A stretch of 64,000 nt of DNA from Paragemmobacter amnigenus (GTDB taxonomy: Bacteria; Pseudomonadota; Alphaproteobacteria; Rhodobacterales; Rhodobacteraceae): the NCBI RefSeq assembly GCF_009908265.2, contig NZ_JAAATX020000002.1:248001-312000 (forward strand). The letters are read 5' to 3'. Position numbers and translations under genes: made by a program. Under the pieces are notes generated by a model. It had not been told where the DNA came from, did not search any database, and saw only the letters and a program-made list of their open reading frames with translations. Below are positions 1 to 11,314 of this stretch, in pieces; within the stretch, counting starts at the first letter, position 1, and each line of letters opens with the position of its first letter.

Positions 1-1
1 G

Positions 2-64
2 CGCCATCTGAAGCAGTACGAGGCCTTCCGTCACGAACTGGACGAAGCGGACCCCGCCGTCTGA
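2..64 (+). CDS. 3' end of an unidentified upstream gene
   Basis: An open frame enters from the left edge and stops at TGA 62-64, leaving only the last 20 residues (ending EADPAV). The codons show the same GC-rich third positions as the neighbours, so a real gene end is likely. It lies about 70 bp upstream of lpdA on the same strand. The product cannot be recognised from so short a tail. Confidence 0.5.
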   Translation, partial: RHLKQYEAFRHELDEADPAV

Positions 65-136
65 CCGGCGATGCAGACGGGACGCGGGCCAAGGTCCGCG
101 TCCCACCCCACCCCAACGCGCTTTGCGGAGCCTGAC

Positions 137-1525
<1,389 letters not shown>

Positions 1526-1535
1526 GGGGGAGGCG

Positions 1536-2498
1536 ATGAAGGATTTTCCCGACAAGCCGCGCCATCCCGAAAAGGCGCATCGGCCCGCCTCTGGCGTGGC
1601 GCGCAAACCGGACTGGATCCGCGTGTCGCGCGCCGACAGCCGCGACTATGCCGAAACGCGCCGCATCCTGAAGGACAATGCGCTGACCACCGTCTGCGAG
1701 GAAGCGGCCTGTCCGAACCGCGGCGAATGCTGGTCGCAGCGCCATGCCACCATGATGATCATGGGCGAGACCTGCACGCGCGGCTGTTCCTTCTGCAACG
1801 TGGCGACGGGGCGTCCCGACGCGCTGGACGCGTTCGAACCGGGGCGCGTGGCGGATGCGGTGGCGAAGCTGGGGCTGCGCCATGTTGTCATCACCTCGGT
1901 TGACCGCGACGACCTGACGGATGGCGGCGCGGCGCATTTCGCGCAGACCATCCGTGCCACGCGACACCGCAACCCCGCGACGACGATCGAGGTGCTGGTG
2001 CCCGATTTCCTGCACAAGGGCGAGGCCTGGACCGAAGTGGTCGATGCCGCGCCGGATGTGTTCAACCACAATCTGGAATGCGTTCCGCGCCTTTACCCCT
2101 CGGTCCGGCCCGGCGCGCGCTATTACCAGTCGCTGCGGCTGCTGGACGAGGCGAAGCGGCGCAATCCGAGCATCTTCACCAAATCGGGCCTGATGGTGGG
2201 CCTTGGCGAGACCTTCGAGGAACTGCGTCAGGTGATGGACGACATGCGCGTTGCGGGCGTCGATTTCATCACCGTGGGCCAATACCTGCAACCGACCGCG
2301 CACCACCATCCGGTGGACCGCTTCCTTCCCCGCGACGAATTCCGCCGGATCGCCGACATGGCGCGGTCCAAGGGGTTTCTTGCCGTCTCTGCCACGCCGA
2401 TGACCCGTTCCTCCTTCCATGCGGGCGAGGATTTCGCCCGCCTGCAAGCCGCCCGCCGGGCCGCCGCAACCCAAGCCAAGGAAAATGCCGATGTTTGA
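1536..2498 (+). CDS. lipA: Lipoyl synthase
   Basis: Radical SAM enzyme that inserts two sulfurs into octanoyl groups on lipoyl-domain proteins such as the adjacent GcvH. It has 320 residues. The auxiliary cluster cysteines are in [12 protein letters not shown], the radical SAM CxxxCxxC is in CTRGCSFC, and the C-terminal RSSFHA corresponds to the RSS(Y/F) ligand motif. ATG 1536 follows GGGGGAGG just after the lpdA stop. Its end overlaps the gcvT start. Having lipA inside a gcv operon fits the need to lipoylate the H-protein encoded next to it. Confidence 0.95.
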   Translation: MKDFPDKPRHPEKAHRPASGVARKPDWIRVSRADSRDYAETRRILKDNALTTVCEEAACPNRGECWSQRHATMMIMGETCTRGCSFCNVATGRPDALDAFEPGRVADAVAKLGLRHVVITSVDRDDLTDGGAAHFAQTIRATRHRNPATTIEVLVPDFLHKGEAWTEVVDAAPDVFNHNLECVPRLYPSVRPGARYYQSLRLLDEAKRRNPSIFTKSGLMVGLGETFEELRQVMDDMRVAGVDFITVGQYLQPTAHHHPVDRFLPRDEFRRIADMARSKGFLAVSATPMTRSSFHAGEDFARLQAARRAAATQAKENADV

Positions 2499-3627
2499 CG
2501 CCGAACCTTTGAAACGAACCCCGCTGACCGAGCTGAACATCGAACTTGGCGGCAAGATGGTGGGCTTTGCCGGATACGAGATGCCGGTGCAGTTCCCCGA
2601 AGGCGTGATGAAGGAACATCTGCACACCCGCGCCAAGGCGGGGCTGTTCGATGTGTCCCATATGGGGCAGGTGATCCTGCGCCCGAAATCGGGGCGGATC
2701 GAGGATGCAGCACTTGCGCTGGAACGTCTGGTGCCGGTTGACATTCTGGGCCTGAAAGAGGGCCGCCAGCGTTACGCGCTGTTCACCGATGAGAAGGGCG
2801 GCATCCTTGACGACCTGATGGTGGCGAACCGTGGCGACCATCTGTTCGTCGTGGTCAACGCGGCCTGCAAGGCGCAGGACGTGGCGCATATGCGGGCGCA
2901 TCTGTCCGACTTGTGCGAGGTCGAGGAGCTGACCGACCGCGCGCTGGTCGCGCTGCAGGGGCCGGCGGCCGAGGCGGCGCTGGCGAAATTCGCGCCCGAA
3001 GTGGCCGGAATGGCCTTCATGGAAGTGCGCGGCGTGTCGATCCTGTCGGCGGATTGCATCGTGTCCCGCTCGGGCTATTCGGGCGAGGACGGCTACGAGA
3101 TTTCCGTTCCCGCCCGCGCCGCCGTCGCCCTTGTGCGGGCGCTTCTGGACAATGCGGATGTGCACCCCATCGGGCTGGGCGCGCGGGACAGTTTGCGGCT
3201 TGAGGCTGGTCTCTGCCTTTATGGCAATGACATCGACACCACGACCACGCCGGTTGCTGCTGCCCTTGAATGGGCCGTGCAGAAGGTGCGGCGTGCGGGT
3301 GGTGCCCGTGCGGGCGGCTTCCCCGGTGCCGATGTGATCCTGCCGGAATTCGAGGCAGGCGCCGCGCGCCGCCGCGTCGGCATCGCCCCCGAAGGGCGCG
3401 CGCCGATCCGTGGCGGGGCGCTGTTCCGCGACGAAACCTCGACCGATCCGGTCGGGCATATCACCTCGGGCGGTTTTGGCCCGACGACCGAAGCTCCTGT
3501 GGCGATGGGCTATGTGGACACCGCCCTGTCGGCTGCCGGAACGCGGCTGTTTGCGGACCTGCGCGGCAAGCGCGTGGCCGTGACCGTTGCAACCCTTCCC
3601 TTCATCACTCCCCGTTACAAGCGCTGA
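2491..3627 (+). CDS. gcvT: Glycine cleavage system aminomethyltransferase (T-protein)
   Basis: Transfers the aminomethyl carbon from lipoyl-GcvH to tetrahydrofolate, releasing ammonia and giving 5,10-methylene-THF. It has 378 residues, typical for GcvT. N-terminal folate-binding features include [10 protein letters not shown] and FDVSHMGQ; the central part has [10 protein letters not shown] and [18 protein letters not shown]; the C-terminal part has [14 protein letters not shown] 2491 is preferred over ATG 2485 because AAGGA at 2478-2482 sits 8 nt before it but only 2 nt before 2485. It overlaps the lipA stop by 8 bp, suggesting coupled translation. Confidence 0.95.
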   Translation: MFDAEPLKRTPLTELNIELGGKMVGFAGYEMPVQFPEGVMKEHLHTRAKAGLFDVSHMGQVILRPKSGRIEDAALALERLVPVDILGLKEGRQRYALFTDEKGGILDDLMVANRGDHLFVVVNAACKAQDVAHMRAHLSDLCEVEELTDRALVALQGPAAEAALAKFAPEVAGMAFMEVRGVSILSADCIVSRSGYSGEDGYEISVPARAAVALVRALLDNADVHPIGLGARDSLRLEAGLCLYGNDIDTTTTPVAAALEWAVQKVRRAGGARAGGFPGADVILPEFEAGAARRRVGIAPEGRAPIRGGALFRDETSTDPVGHITSGGFGPTTEAPVAMGYVDTALSAAGTRLFADLRGKRVAVTVATLPFITPRYKR

Positions 3628-3638
3628 GGAAACGCATC

Positions 3639-4001
3639 ATGCTGAAATTCACCGATGACCACGAATGGCTGAACGTTGCTGACGGTGTCGCGACCGTCGG
3701 CATCACCACCCACGCTGTCGAGCAGTTGGGCGACCTTGTCTTCGTCGACCTGCCCGAAGTGGGCGCGACGCTGGCCAAGAACGATGCGGCGGCGACGGTC
3801 GAATCCGTCAAGGCGGCGTCCGACGTCTATTGCCCGCTGGAGGGCGAGGTGATCGAGGTCAACGAGGCGATCCGCAACGACCCGTCGATCGTGAATTCGG
3901 CGCCGCAGGCTGATGGCTGGTTCTTCAAGCTCAAGCTCGCCAATCCGGCGGAGGCCGAGGCTCTGATGGACGAAGCCGCCTATCTGGCGCTGGTCGGGTG
4001 A
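3639..4001 (+). CDS. gcvH: Glycine cleavage system lipoyl carrier (H-protein)
   Basis: Lipoylated shuttle that carries the aminomethyl group from P- to T-protein and returns electrons to L-protein. It has 120 residues, normal for the family. The lipoylation site is Lys58 in a VESVKAAS context, with the preceding [12 protein letters not shown] loop also typical. GAGGA at 3626-3630 overlaps the gcvT stop and precedes ATG 3639. It lies between gcvT and gcvP. Confidence 0.96.
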   Translation: MLKFTDDHEWLNVADGVATVGITTHAVEQLGDLVFVDLPEVGATLAKNDAAATVESVKAASDVYCPLEGEVIEVNEAIRNDPSIVNSAPQADGWFFKLKLANPAEAEALMDEAAYLALVG

Positions 4002-4011
4002 GGGCGGGGTC

Positions 4012-6858
4012 ATGACCTACAAGGAAACGGTTTACGCCCCCTATGACTTTGCCAACCGCCGCCACATCGGGCCGTCTCCGGCCGAGATGGCCGAGATGCT
4101 GCAGGCGGTGGGCGCGTCCAGCCTCGACGCGCTGATCGACGAGATCGTGCCGGATGATATCCGGCTGAAGACCCCGATGACATGGGGCAAGGCGCTGTCG
4201 GAACAGGCGGTGCTGGCCAAGCTGCGGTCGGTCGCGGATATGAACCGCGTGATGGTGTCCTTCATCGGGCAGGGCTACCACGGCACGGTCACGCCGCCGC
4301 CGATCCAGCGCAACATCTTTGAAAATCCGGCGTGGTATACGGCCTATACCCCGTATCAGCCGGAGATCAGCCAGGGGCGTCTTGAAGCGCTGCTGAACTT
4401 CCAGACCATGATCGCGGACCTGACCGCGCTGGACGTCGCCAACGCCTCGCTTCTGGACGAGGGCACCGCCGCCGCCGAAGCCGTGGCGCTGTGCCAGCGG
4501 TCGGCCAAGTCGAAGGCCACGACCTTCTTCGTGGATCAGGACTGCCACCCGCAGACCATCGCCGTGGTCAAGACGCGGGCCGAGGCGCTGGGCTGGTCGG
4601 TCGTGGTGGGCAATCCCTTTGCCGATCTGGACCCCGCGCAGGTGTTCGGCGCGCTGTTCCAGTATCCCGGCACCTATGGCCATGTGCATGACTTCACCGA
4701 TGTGATCGCCAAGCTGCATGCGGCGGGCGCCTTGGCCTGCGTCGCGGCGGACCCGCTGGCGCTGACCGTGCTGAAGGCGCCGGGCGAGATGGGGGCGGAT
4801 ATCGCCATCGGCACCACCCAGCGTTTCGGCGTGCCGATGGGCTATGGTGGTCCGCACGCGGCCTATATGGCCGTCAAGGACGCGCTGAAGCGGAACATGC
4901 CGGGGCGGATCGTGGGTGTGTCCATCGACGCGCGGGGCAACCGTGCCTACCGTCTGTCGCTGCAGACCCGCGAGCAGCATATCCGGCGCGAAAAGGCGAC
5001 CTCGAACGTCTGCACGGCACAGGCCCTGCTGGCCGTGATGGCGTCGATGTATGCGGTGTTCCACGGTCCCGAAGGGCTGAAGGCCATTGCCGAACGCATC
5101 CACCGCAAGACGGTGCGTCTGGCCAAGGGTCTGGAAGCGGCGGGGTTCAAGGTGGAACCCGCAGCCTTCTTCGACACGATCACGGTCGAAGTGGGTGCCG
5201 TGCAGGGTGCGATCCTGAAATCGGCCGAAGCCGCGGGCATCAACCTGCGCCGCGTCGGGCTGACGAAGATCGGCATCACCTATGACGAACGCGCGACCCG
5301 CGCCCATACCGAGGCGATCTGGGCCGCCTTCGGGATAGATCGCCGCGATGACGACCTTTCGCACGACTATCGCCTGCCTGCCGCGCTGGTGCGGACGAGC
5401 GAATACCTGACGCATCCGGTCTTCCACATGAACCGCGCCGAAGCCGAGATGACGCGCTACATGCGCCGTCTGGCCGACCGCGACCTTGCGCTGGACCGGG
5501 CGATGATCCCGCTGGGGTCCTGCACGATGAAGCTGAACGCCACGGCCGAGATGATGGCGCTGAGCTGGCCGCAATTCGCCGACGTCCACCCCTTCGCCCC
5601 GGCCTCCCAGACCGAAGGCTATGCCGAGATGCTGCGTGATCTGGAGGCGAAGCTCTGCCTCGTCACCGGCTATGACGCCTTCTCGATGCAGCCCAATTCG
5701 GGCGCGCAGGGCGAATATGCGGGCCTTCTGACGATCCAGGCCTATCACCGCGCCCGCGGCGAAGGGCATCGCGACGTCTGCCTGATCCCGACATCGGCGC
5801 ATGGCACCAACCCTGCCTCGGCGCAGATGGTGGGGATGAAGGTCGTCGTGGTGAACGTGGCCGCGAATGGCGACATCGACGTGGAAGACTTCCGCGCCAA
5901 GGCCGAGGCGCATTCGGCCAATCTGGCGGCCTGCATGATCACCTATCCCTCGACCCACGGCGTCTTCGAGACGACCGTGCGCGAGATCTGCGAGATCACG
6001 CACCGCCACGGCGGGCAGGTCTATCTGGACGGCGCGAACATGAACGCGATGGTGGGCCTGTCGCGCCCCGGCGACATCGGGTCCGACGTGTCGCACCTGA
6101 ACCTGCACAAGACCTTTGCCATCCCGCATGGCGGCGGCGGCCCCGGCATGGGCCCGATCGGGGTGAAGGCGCATCTCGCCCCCTTCCTGCCCGGCAATCC
6201 GATGCTGGCCGATGGGGGTGCGGTGTCGGCAGCACCCTACGGGTCGGCGTCGATCCTGCTCATCTCGTGGGCTTACTGCCTGCTGATGGGCGGCGAGGGG
6301 CTGACGCAGGCGACGAAGGTGGCGATCCTGAACGCCAACTACATCGCCAGCCGCCTGAAGGCTGCTTACCCGATCCTCTATTCGGCGGGTGGGCGCGTGG
6401 CGCATGAGTGCATCCTTGACACCCGCGTGATGAAGGACCGTGCGGGCATCACCGTGGATGACGTGGCCAAGCGTCTGGTCGATTGCGGCTTCCATGCGCC
6501 GACGATGAGCTGGCCGGTGGCGGGCACGCTGATGGTGGAACCCACCGAAAGCGAACCGAAGGCCGAACTCGACCGCTTCATCGCGGCCATGCTCGGCATC
6601 GCGGCCGAGGTGGATGCGGTGGCCAACGGCACCCTCGACCCCGAGGACAACCCGCTGAAACGCGCGCCGCATACGGTGGAGGATCTGGTGGGTGACTGGA
6701 ACCGCCCCTACAGCCGCGAAAGCGCCTGCTTCCCCGCAGGGGCCTTCCGGGTGGACAAGTACTGGTCGCCGGTGAACCGCGTGGACAACGTCTATGGCGA
6801 CCGGCACCTGATCTGCTCCTGCCCGCCGCTGGAAAGCTACGCCGAGGCGGCGGAGTAA
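4012..6858 (+). CDS. gcvP: Glycine decarboxylase (P-protein), single-chain
   Basis: PLP enzyme that decarboxylates glycine and loads the aminomethyl group on lipoyl-GcvH. At 948 residues it is the fused homodimeric type rather than the split GcvPA/GcvPB type. The N-terminal half begins with [10 protein letters not shown]; the C-terminal half has the PLP Lys700 in [18 protein letters not shown], preceded by HGTNPASA. It starts 10 bp after gcvH and closes the operon; a strong hairpin follows 18 bp after the stop. Confidence 0.97.
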   Translation: MTYKETVYAPYDFANRRHIGPSPAEMAEMLQAVGASSLDALIDEIVPDDIRLKTPMTWGKALSEQAVLAKLRSVADMNRVMVSFIGQGYHGTVTPPPIQRNIFENPAWYTAYTPYQPEISQGRLEALLNFQTMIADLTALDVANASLLDEGTAAAEAVALCQRSAKSKATTFFVDQDCHPQTIAVVKTRAEALGWSVVVGNPFADLDPAQVFGALFQYPGTYGHVHDFTDVIAKLHAAGALACVAADPLALTVLKAPGEMGADIAIGTTQRFGVPMGYGGPHAAYMAVKDALKRNMPGRIVGVSIDARGNRAYRLSLQTREQHIRREKATSNVCTAQALLAVMASMYAVFHGPEGLKAIAERIHRKTVRLAKGLEAAGFKVEPAAFFDTITVEVGAVQGAILKSAEAAGINLRRVGLTKIGITYDERATRAHTEAIWAAFGIDRRDDDLSHDYRLPAALVRTSEYLTHPVFHMNRAEAEMTRYMRRLADRDLALDRAMIPLGSCTMKLNATAEMMALSWPQFADVHPFAPASQTEGYAEMLRDLEAKLCLVTGYDAFSMQPNSGAQGEYAGLLTIQAYHRARGEGHRDVCLIPTSAHGTNPASAQMVGMKVVVVNVAANGDIDVEDFRAKAEAHSANLAACMITYPSTHGVFETTVREICEITHRHGGQVYLDGANMNAMVGLSRPGDIGSDVSHLNLHKTFAIPHGGGGPGMGPIGVKAHLAPFLPGNPMLADGGAVSAAPYGSASILLISWAYCLLMGGEGLTQATKVAILNANYIASRLKAAYPILYSAGGRVAHECILDTRVMKDRAGITVDDVAKRLVDCGFHAPTMSWPVAGTLMVEPTESEPKAELDRFIAAMLGIAAEVDAVANGTLDPEDNPLKRAPHTVEDLVGDWNRPYSRESACFPAGAFRVDKYWSPVNRVDNVYGDRHLICSCPPLESYAEAAE

Positions 6859-6876
6859 ACGCCTGCCATGAACGTT

Positions 6877-6900
6877 CGGGCGGCCCGCACGGGCCGCCCG
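6877..6900 (+). terminator. Strong hairpin after gcvP, possible terminator
   Basis: A perfect 10-bp GC-only stem (CGGGCGGCCC / GGGCCGCCCG) closes a GCAC tetraloop 18 bp after the gcvP stop. No T-tract follows on the + strand, so if it terminates it is not a classical U-tract terminator. Its right arm runs into the first copy of a 17-bp tandem repeat. Confidence 0.55.
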
Positions 6901-6964
6901 ATTGCGAAAAAGGCCCGATTGCGAAAAAGGCCCGACTGCGAAGAAGGCCCGACTACGAAGAAGG
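6897..6964 (+). repeat. Four contiguous 17-bp tandem repeats upstream of an AraC-type gene
   Basis: Units at 6897-6913, 6914-6930, 6931-6947 and 6948-6964. The first two are identical (CCCGATTGCGAAAAAGG); the third and fourth differ at one to three positions (T to C, A to G, G to A). Copy 1 overlaps the gcvP hairpin. Copy 4 ends in AAGAAGG, one base before ATG 6966, so the array places AAGG-type ribosome-binding sequences at 17-bp intervals. The unit length is not a multiple of three. Confidence 0.9.
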
Positions 6965-6965
6965 A

Positions 6966-8015
6966 ATGTCTTGCCCGATGAACGCGCTGCCCCGGTCCTG
7001 TGATCCCGAACAGGGGACGACCCGCGCCGTGTCCGGCGTCCGTCACTCTGCCTTCGGCGTGGCCTTCGTCCTGCTGCCGGGGTTCGATATGCTTGCCCTC
7101 ATCGCGGGGATGGAGCCCTTTCGCGTCGCCGGGCGTCAGGGCGGGCGCGGGGCCTTCCGGCTGCGGCTTCTTTCGGCTGACCGCGCGCCGGTTGTTTCGG
7201 CGCAAGGCATCGCAATGCCGGTGGATGGCGGCTTGTCGGATGATGCCGCGGCGGACCTGACCCTGGTCGTCGGGGGAGAGACGGCAGAAGCCGATCTGCC
7301 GTCGGTGCTGACGGGACATCTTCGACGCATCTGGCGGCAGGGCCGACAGGTGGGGGCCGTGCATGGAGGGATCTTTGCGCTTGCCCGGGCGGGCATCCTT
7401 GGCGGGCACCGCTTTGCGGCGCATCGCGACCACCTGCCGATCCTTGCCACGCAATGGCCGGAGCTGACGCCTGTCGCCAATCTGTTCTGTCTGGATCGCC
7501 GGATCGTGACCTGTGCGGGCGGCATTGCCATGGCCGATCTGAGCCTGCGGCTTATCCATGACAGCGCGGGTCAGGCCGTTGCCCATGATGCGATGCACGC
7601 CTGCCTTGTGACCTCGCCGCGCGGTGAAGCCACCCCGCAGGCTTCCCCCGTGGCCCAGCGTGTGCAGAGCCGAAATCCCAGCTTGCGCCGTGCCGTGCAG
7701 TGGATCGAACAGAACTTCGCCGATCCGGACTGTCTTCCCAAGGCGGTCAGTGTCGCCGGCACCTCTGCCCGCCAGCTCCAGAGGCTGTTCCGGATCCATC
7801 TTGGTCTGCGCCCCATCCAGTATCTGACGGAAGTGCGGCTGAACCAGGCGCGTATCTTGCTGGCCCAGACGGAACTGCCGGTGCAGGACGTTGCGCTGGC
7901 TTGCGGTTACAATTCCCTTGGTACCTTCACCAAGGTATTCCGTGAACGCTTTGGCATGTCACCCTCCAGATATTCGCCCTTTGCCTTGCACCGGCAAGGT
8001 CTGGGGCGCAGATGA
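6966..8015 (+). CDS. GlxA-family transcriptional regulator (DJ-1/PfpI domain plus AraC HTH)
   Basis: 349 residues from ATG 6966. Residues about 25-200 form a DJ-1/PfpI class I amidotransferase-like sensing domain (FGVAFVLLPGFDMLAL, then LVVGG and GAVHGGIFALARAG). Residues about 235-340 form the double-HTH AraC domain, ending VALACGYNSLGTFTKVFRERFGMSPSRY. The start is uncertain: ATG 6966 lies only one base from AAGG, and ATG 6978 lies about 13 bases from it. Family members regulate amine, betaine and amino-acid catabolism. Its position after gcvP suggests control of glycine or methylated-amine metabolism, which is inference. It is convergent with gckA, and the 189-bp gap between them shows nothing convincing. 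Confidence 0.85.
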   Translation: MSCPMNALPRSCDPEQGTTRAVSGVRHSAFGVAFVLLPGFDMLALIAGMEPFRVAGRQGGRGAFRLRLLSADRAPVVSAQGIAMPVDGGLSDDAAADLTLVVGGETAEADLPSVLTGHLRRIWRQGRQVGAVHGGIFALARAGILGGHRFAAHRDHLPILATQWPELTPVANLFCLDRRIVTCAGGIAMADLSLRLIHDSAGQAVAHDAMHACLVTSPRGEATPQASPVAQRVQSRNPSLRRAVQWIEQNFADPDCLPKAVSVAGTSARQLQRLFRIHLGLRPIQYLTEVRLNQARILLAQTELPVQDVALACGYNSLGTFTKVFRERFGMSPSRYSPFALHRQGLGRR

Positions 8016-8204
8016 TCGAAGCTGGGCCCATTGCCGGGCTTCAGCCATGCACGCAGTCGCGCCGAGTTTGGCGCAGCGTGGCGGGGTTTGCATGGCAGGT
8101 CGGACGACTTCTCGGGGGTCGGGCATAACGCGAAACTCAAATGATCAGTGCACTTGCGCACGTGCCTTAGACTGACCGCAGTCTTTGGTCCGATACCTGT
8201 CCCC

Positions 8205-9449
8205 TCAGCGCCCCGTCAGGAGGATCTGGACATCCGCCACATTGGTCCCCGTGGCCCCCGTCAGCAGCAGGTCGCCCGCAGCTGCGAGGGCGCGGTGGCT
8301 GTCGTTGTCGGCCAAGAGCGCCTGCGCGTCTACGCCTGCGTCGCGGAGGCGGCGGGGTGTGCCTGCATCGACCAAGCCGCCCGCCGCGTCGGTCGGGCCG
8401 TCGCGGCCATCCGTGCCGCCTGACAGGAAGCACCAGTCGCGGCCAAGGTCGGGCATGGCAAGGGCCACGCGCAGGGCGAGTTCCTGATTGCGCCCGCCAA
8501 GGCCGGTGCCGCGCAGGGTGACGGTCGTCTCGCCGCCGAAGATGAGGCAGGCGTCCGCCTCTGCCTCGCGCGCGGCGGCGATTATGATGGCGGCGGCGTC
8601 GGCCACGTCGCCGGTCAGGCGGTCGCTTGCGATCCGCGCAGAGGGGCCTGCGGCGGCTTGCACGGCCTCAAGGCTCAGTCGGTTCGACCCGATCAGGTGG
8701 TTCCGTGCGGGCGGGGGGGCGGTGGCGGGGTCGGGGCGGGCAAGGGCCGTCCGCACCGATGGCGGCAGGCGGTCCCACAGTCCCGCCTCGCGCAAGAGCG
8801 CGCGTGTGGCGGCATGGGTGGCGATGGGCGCGACCGTCAGGCCCGAGGCGATGACGCGCAGGTCATCCCCGATCACGTCTGACAGGATGAAGCCGCAGAC
8901 CGGTGCGGGGGCGGCGGCGCGCAGGAAGCCGCCGCCTTTCAGACGCGACAGGCCCTGCCGGACCTGATTCATCTGCGTGATGTCCAGCCCGCCCCCCAGC
9001 AAAAGGCGGCTGGTCGCTGCCTTGTCCCCGAGCGTGACACCGTCGACAGGAGCGGGCAGCAGCGCCGATCCCCCGCCCGAGACGAGGGCAACCACGCGGT
9101 CGGCTTCGGACGCAGCCGCCAGCAGCCGTTCCACCGCCACGGCGGCGGCGGCGCCGTTGGCATCGGGCACGGGGTGACCGGCGGCCATCACCTCGGCCCC
9201 TGCCACGGGCCGCGCATTCTCGTAATTCGTGACGACCAGAACCACCGCCTGCGCCGGATCGGGCAGGGCGGCGATCAGCGCCTCGGCCATGGGTACGGCG
9301 GCCTTGCCCACCGCGACAACGATCAGCCGCCCGCCCGCATCGGGCCGGGGCAGGGGCGCGTCGCGCAGGGCGCGCGTCAGGGCAAGACCGGGATCCGCCG
9401 CCCGGCAGGCGACGTCGAAAAGCTGTCTTGCCCTGTCGCGCAATCCCAT
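8205..9449 (-). CDS. gckA: Glycerate 2-kinase (MOFRL/GckA type)
   Basis: 414 residues of the glycerate kinase type-2 family, which phosphorylates D-glycerate to 2-phosphoglycerate, the serine-cycle step after hydroxypyruvate reduction. N-terminal features include VVAVGKAAVPMAEALI; a glycine-rich VSGGGSALLPAP loop follows, then SDVIGDDLRVIASG and the C-terminal MOFRL region with FGGETTV, GGRNQELALRVA and SGGTDGRDGPTDAAGG. It begins 4 bp after the malyl-CoA lyase stop, so the two form an operon. Members of this family have also been called hydroxypyruvate reductase TtuD, but the context favours glycerate kinase. Confidence 0.9.
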   Translation of the reverse strand: MGLRDRARQLFDVACRAADPGLALTRALRDAPLPRPDAGGRLIVVAVGKAAVPMAEALIAALPDPAQAVVLVVTNYENARPVAGAEVMAAGHPVPDANGAAAAVAVERLLAAASEADRVVALVSGGGSALLPAPVDGVTLGDKAATSRLLLGGGLDITQMNQVRQGLSRLKGGGFLRAAAPAPVCGFILSDVIGDDLRVIASGLTVAPIATHAATRALLREAGLWDRLPPSVRTALARPDPATAPPPARNHLIGSNRLSLEAVQAAAGPSARIASDRLTGDVADAAAIIIAAAREAEADACLIFGGETTVTLRGTGLGGRNQELALRVALAMPDLGRDWCFLSGGTDGRDGPTDAAGGLVDAGTPRRLRDAGVDAQALLADNDSHRALAAAGDLLLTGATGTNVADVQILLTGR

Positions 9450-9453
9450 CGGA

Positions 9454-10431
9454 TCAGGCCCCCGCGATCTGGCGGGCCTTCTGGACCAGCACTTCGGCCT
9501 GACGGATGGAGGCGTAGTCGATCAGGCGACCGTCCAGCGACACGGCACCCTTCCCCTCGGCCGCGGCCTTTTCCATCGCCTCGAGGATGCGCTTGGCGCG
9601 GGTGACTTCGGCCTCGCTGGGGCTCATCACCTCGTTCGCCATGGCGATCTGGCTGGGGTGGATGGCCCATTTCCCCTCGCATCCCAGGACGGCGGCGCGG
9701 CGGGCGGCGGCGCGGTAGCCTTCGGGATCCGAGAAGTCGCCGAAAGGTCCGTCCACGGGGCGCAGGCCATTGGCACGGGCGGCGACCACCATCCGGGCCA
9801 GCGCGTAGTGCCACATGTCGCCCCAATGCACGGCGCGGCTGCCATCGACCAGCGGGTCGGTCAGGATTGAGTAATCGGGGTTCACACCACCGATGATCGT
9901 GGTGCGCGCGCGGGTCGAGGCGGCATAGTCCGCCACGCCGAAATGCAGGCTTTCGTTGCGTTTGGACGCGGCGGCGATCTCGGACACGTTCTGCATCCCC
10001 AAGGCGGTCTCGATGATGTGTTCGAAGCCGATCCTTTTCCTGTAGCCCATCGCGTCTTCGATCTGGGTCACGATCATGTCCACGGCATAGACATCGGCGG
10101 CAGTGCCGACCTTCGGGATCATGATGAGGTCAAGCCGTTCGCCCGCCTGTTCCACCACATCCACCACATCGCGGTACATGTAATGCGTATCCAGCCCGTT
10201 GATGCGGACCGACATGGTCTTCTTGCCCCAGTCCATCTCGTTCAGGGCCTTGATGATGTTCTTGCGCGCCTGTGCCTTGTCATCGGGTGCGACGGCGTCC
10301 TCCAGATCGAGGAAGATCACGTCGGCATCGGATTGCGCCGCCTTTTCGAACATCTGCGGCGCACTGCCCGGAACGGCCAGCTCGCTGCGGTTGAGGCGGG
10401 CGGGGGCCTGCTGGATGACGTGGAAGGACAT
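9454..10431 (-). CDS. mcl1: L-malyl-CoA / beta-methylmalyl-CoA lyase
   Basis: 325 residues of the HpcH/HpaI aldolase (CitE-like) family, very like Rhodobacter Mcl1. It cleaves malyl-CoA to glyoxylate and acetyl-CoA, the last step of the serine cycle, and acts on methylmalyl-CoA in the ethylmalonyl-CoA pathway. Visible features are RSELAVPGSAPQMFEKAA, the metal-binding FLDLEDAVAPDDK, SVRINGLDT, MIPKVGTAADV and the C-terminal GKWAIHPSQI. ATG 10431 (MSFHVIQ) follows AGGAG in the reverse strand; longer in-frame extensions lack similarity. It is co-transcribed with gckA. Confidence 0.92.
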   Translation of the reverse strand: MSFHVIQQAPARLNRSELAVPGSAPQMFEKAAQSDADVIFLDLEDAVAPDDKAQARKNIIKALNEMDWGKKTMSVRINGLDTHYMYRDVVDVVEQAGERLDLIMIPKVGTAADVYAVDMIVTQIEDAMGYRKRIGFEHIIETALGMQNVSEIAAASKRNESLHFGVADYAASTRARTTIIGGVNPDYSILTDPLVDGSRAVHWGDMWHYALARMVVAARANGLRPVDGPFGDFSDPEGYRAAARRAAVLGCEGKWAIHPSQIAMANEVMSPSEAEVTRAKRILEAMEKAAAEGKGAVSLDGRLIDYASIRQAEVLVQKARQIAGA

Positions 10432-10521
10432 GCTGGACTCCTTGCAAGGGTGCGGAATGGGGCGGGCTGTACCATAGGCATCCCCGCAGGACGTGTTTCC
10501 AGTCAAGAAAAAAATTTTACC

Positions 10522-11169
10522 TTATGTTATCTCCTTCCCCGCCGCACTTCCGTAATAGAAGGCGATGGCCTGCGCGCGGTTCTTCACGGCCAGCTTTTCG
10601 AAGAGGTTCGAGAGGTGGAATTTGACCGTGTTCTCGCTGATGTCCAGCTTTCGGGCGAGTTCGCGGTTGGTCCGTCCGCCTGCCAGCAGTTCCAGAAGGA
10701 TGCGCTCGCGCCGTGACAGCAGGTTGATCGGGTCCTGATGCAGACGGCGCACGTCGAGGAAGGGAAACACCATCTGCCCCCGTGCCACGGCAAGGCAGGT
10801 ATCCACCAGCACCTCCACCGGGGCCGAGCGCGCGGCGAAACCTGCCGCACCTGCCGCCATGGCCTTGCGCGCGACATCGGGGCCGGCGTCGCCGTAGACC
10901 ACGACGCGCGGCGCATCGGGAGTGTCGCGCAAGAGGTCGATCAGCTTTTGCGCGCCAAGCACGGGCAGGGTCCAGCTGACGACGCCAAGGTCGGCCGCGC
11001 CATTGGCGGCCTGGGCGAGGAATGTTTCTGCCGTCGCGGCGCTGCCTGCCAGCGTGAAGCGGGGGTCGCGTCCGAAGACTTCGGACAGGGCGGAAAGAAT
11101 CAGCGGGTTGTCGTCGCCCAGCAGCACCGGAATGCGGCTGGACCAGCCAACCGGAGGTGGTTCGTCCAT
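10522..11169 (-). CDS. LuxR-type regulator with a degenerate receiver domain
   Basis: 215 residues: receiver-like fold about 13-125, then a LuxR/NarL HTH about 148-205 (LLSRRERILLELLAGGRTNREL, ISENTVKFHLSNLFEKL). The acidic pair D19/D20 is present. However, the phosphoacceptor Asp of strand 3 is Ser65 (VVSWTLP), the conserved Thr/Ser of strand 4 is replaced around Tyr92, and the conserved Lys is Arg114. It therefore should not be phosphorylated normally. ATG 11169 is 5 nt from AGGAGG; a GTG three bases upstream is too close. It sits between the leftward mcl1-gckA and rightward sga-hpr-ppc, so it is a strong candidate serine-cycle regulator (inference). Confidence 0.88.
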   Translation of the reverse strand: MDEPPPVGWSSRIPVLLGDDNPLILSALSEVFGRDPRFTLAGSAATAETFLAQAANGAADLGVVSWTLPVLGAQKLIDLLRDTPDAPRVVVYGDAGPDVARKAMAAGAAGFAARSAPVEVLVDTCLAVARGQMVFPFLDVRRLHQDPINLLSRRERILLELLAGGRTNRELARKLDISENTVKFHLSNLFEKLAVKNRAQAIAFYYGSAAGKEIT

Positions 11170-11300
11170 CACTTCCTCCTCTCGACCCGCCTGCGGGGCG
11201 GGTCTTGGCCATAGCTATGGCGATTTGCCGGTTCGGGTAGGTCTGCGCCCACCCGAAAGATTTGTTGCGGGCAGGATAAACGGGTGTTGCGCGGTCCGTC

Positions 11301-11314
11301 GATGAAATTTCATC
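11301..11314. promoter_or_regulatory. Perfect 14-bp palindrome in the serine-cycle divergent promoter region
   Basis: GATGAAATTTCATC is its own reverse complement and lies 103 bp before sga and 132 bp before the divergent LuxR-type gene. An AT-rich stretch follows (11315-11332, with ATAAATTTTTAT), which is conspicuous in this GC-rich DNA and could hold the -10 elements. It is a candidate operator for the neighbouring LuxR-type regulator; the assignment is inferred from position and symmetry only. Confidence 0.5.

Noticed and set aside
3931-6807. Very long open frame on the minus strand opposite gcvP
   Set aside because: It is a high-GC antisense shadow: Arg/His-rich, no recognisable domain, and it lies on top of a certain gene with all P-protein motifs.
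6877-6964. CRISPR-like array after gcvP
   Set aside because: The 17-bp units are contiguous with no spacers, so this is a tandem repeat, not a CRISPR array.
8016-8204. Possible small RNA or terminator between the AraC-type gene and gckA
   Set aside because: Only a 5-bp weak stem (GAAGC...GCTTC) is visible and no T-tract follows; nothing firm can be claimed.
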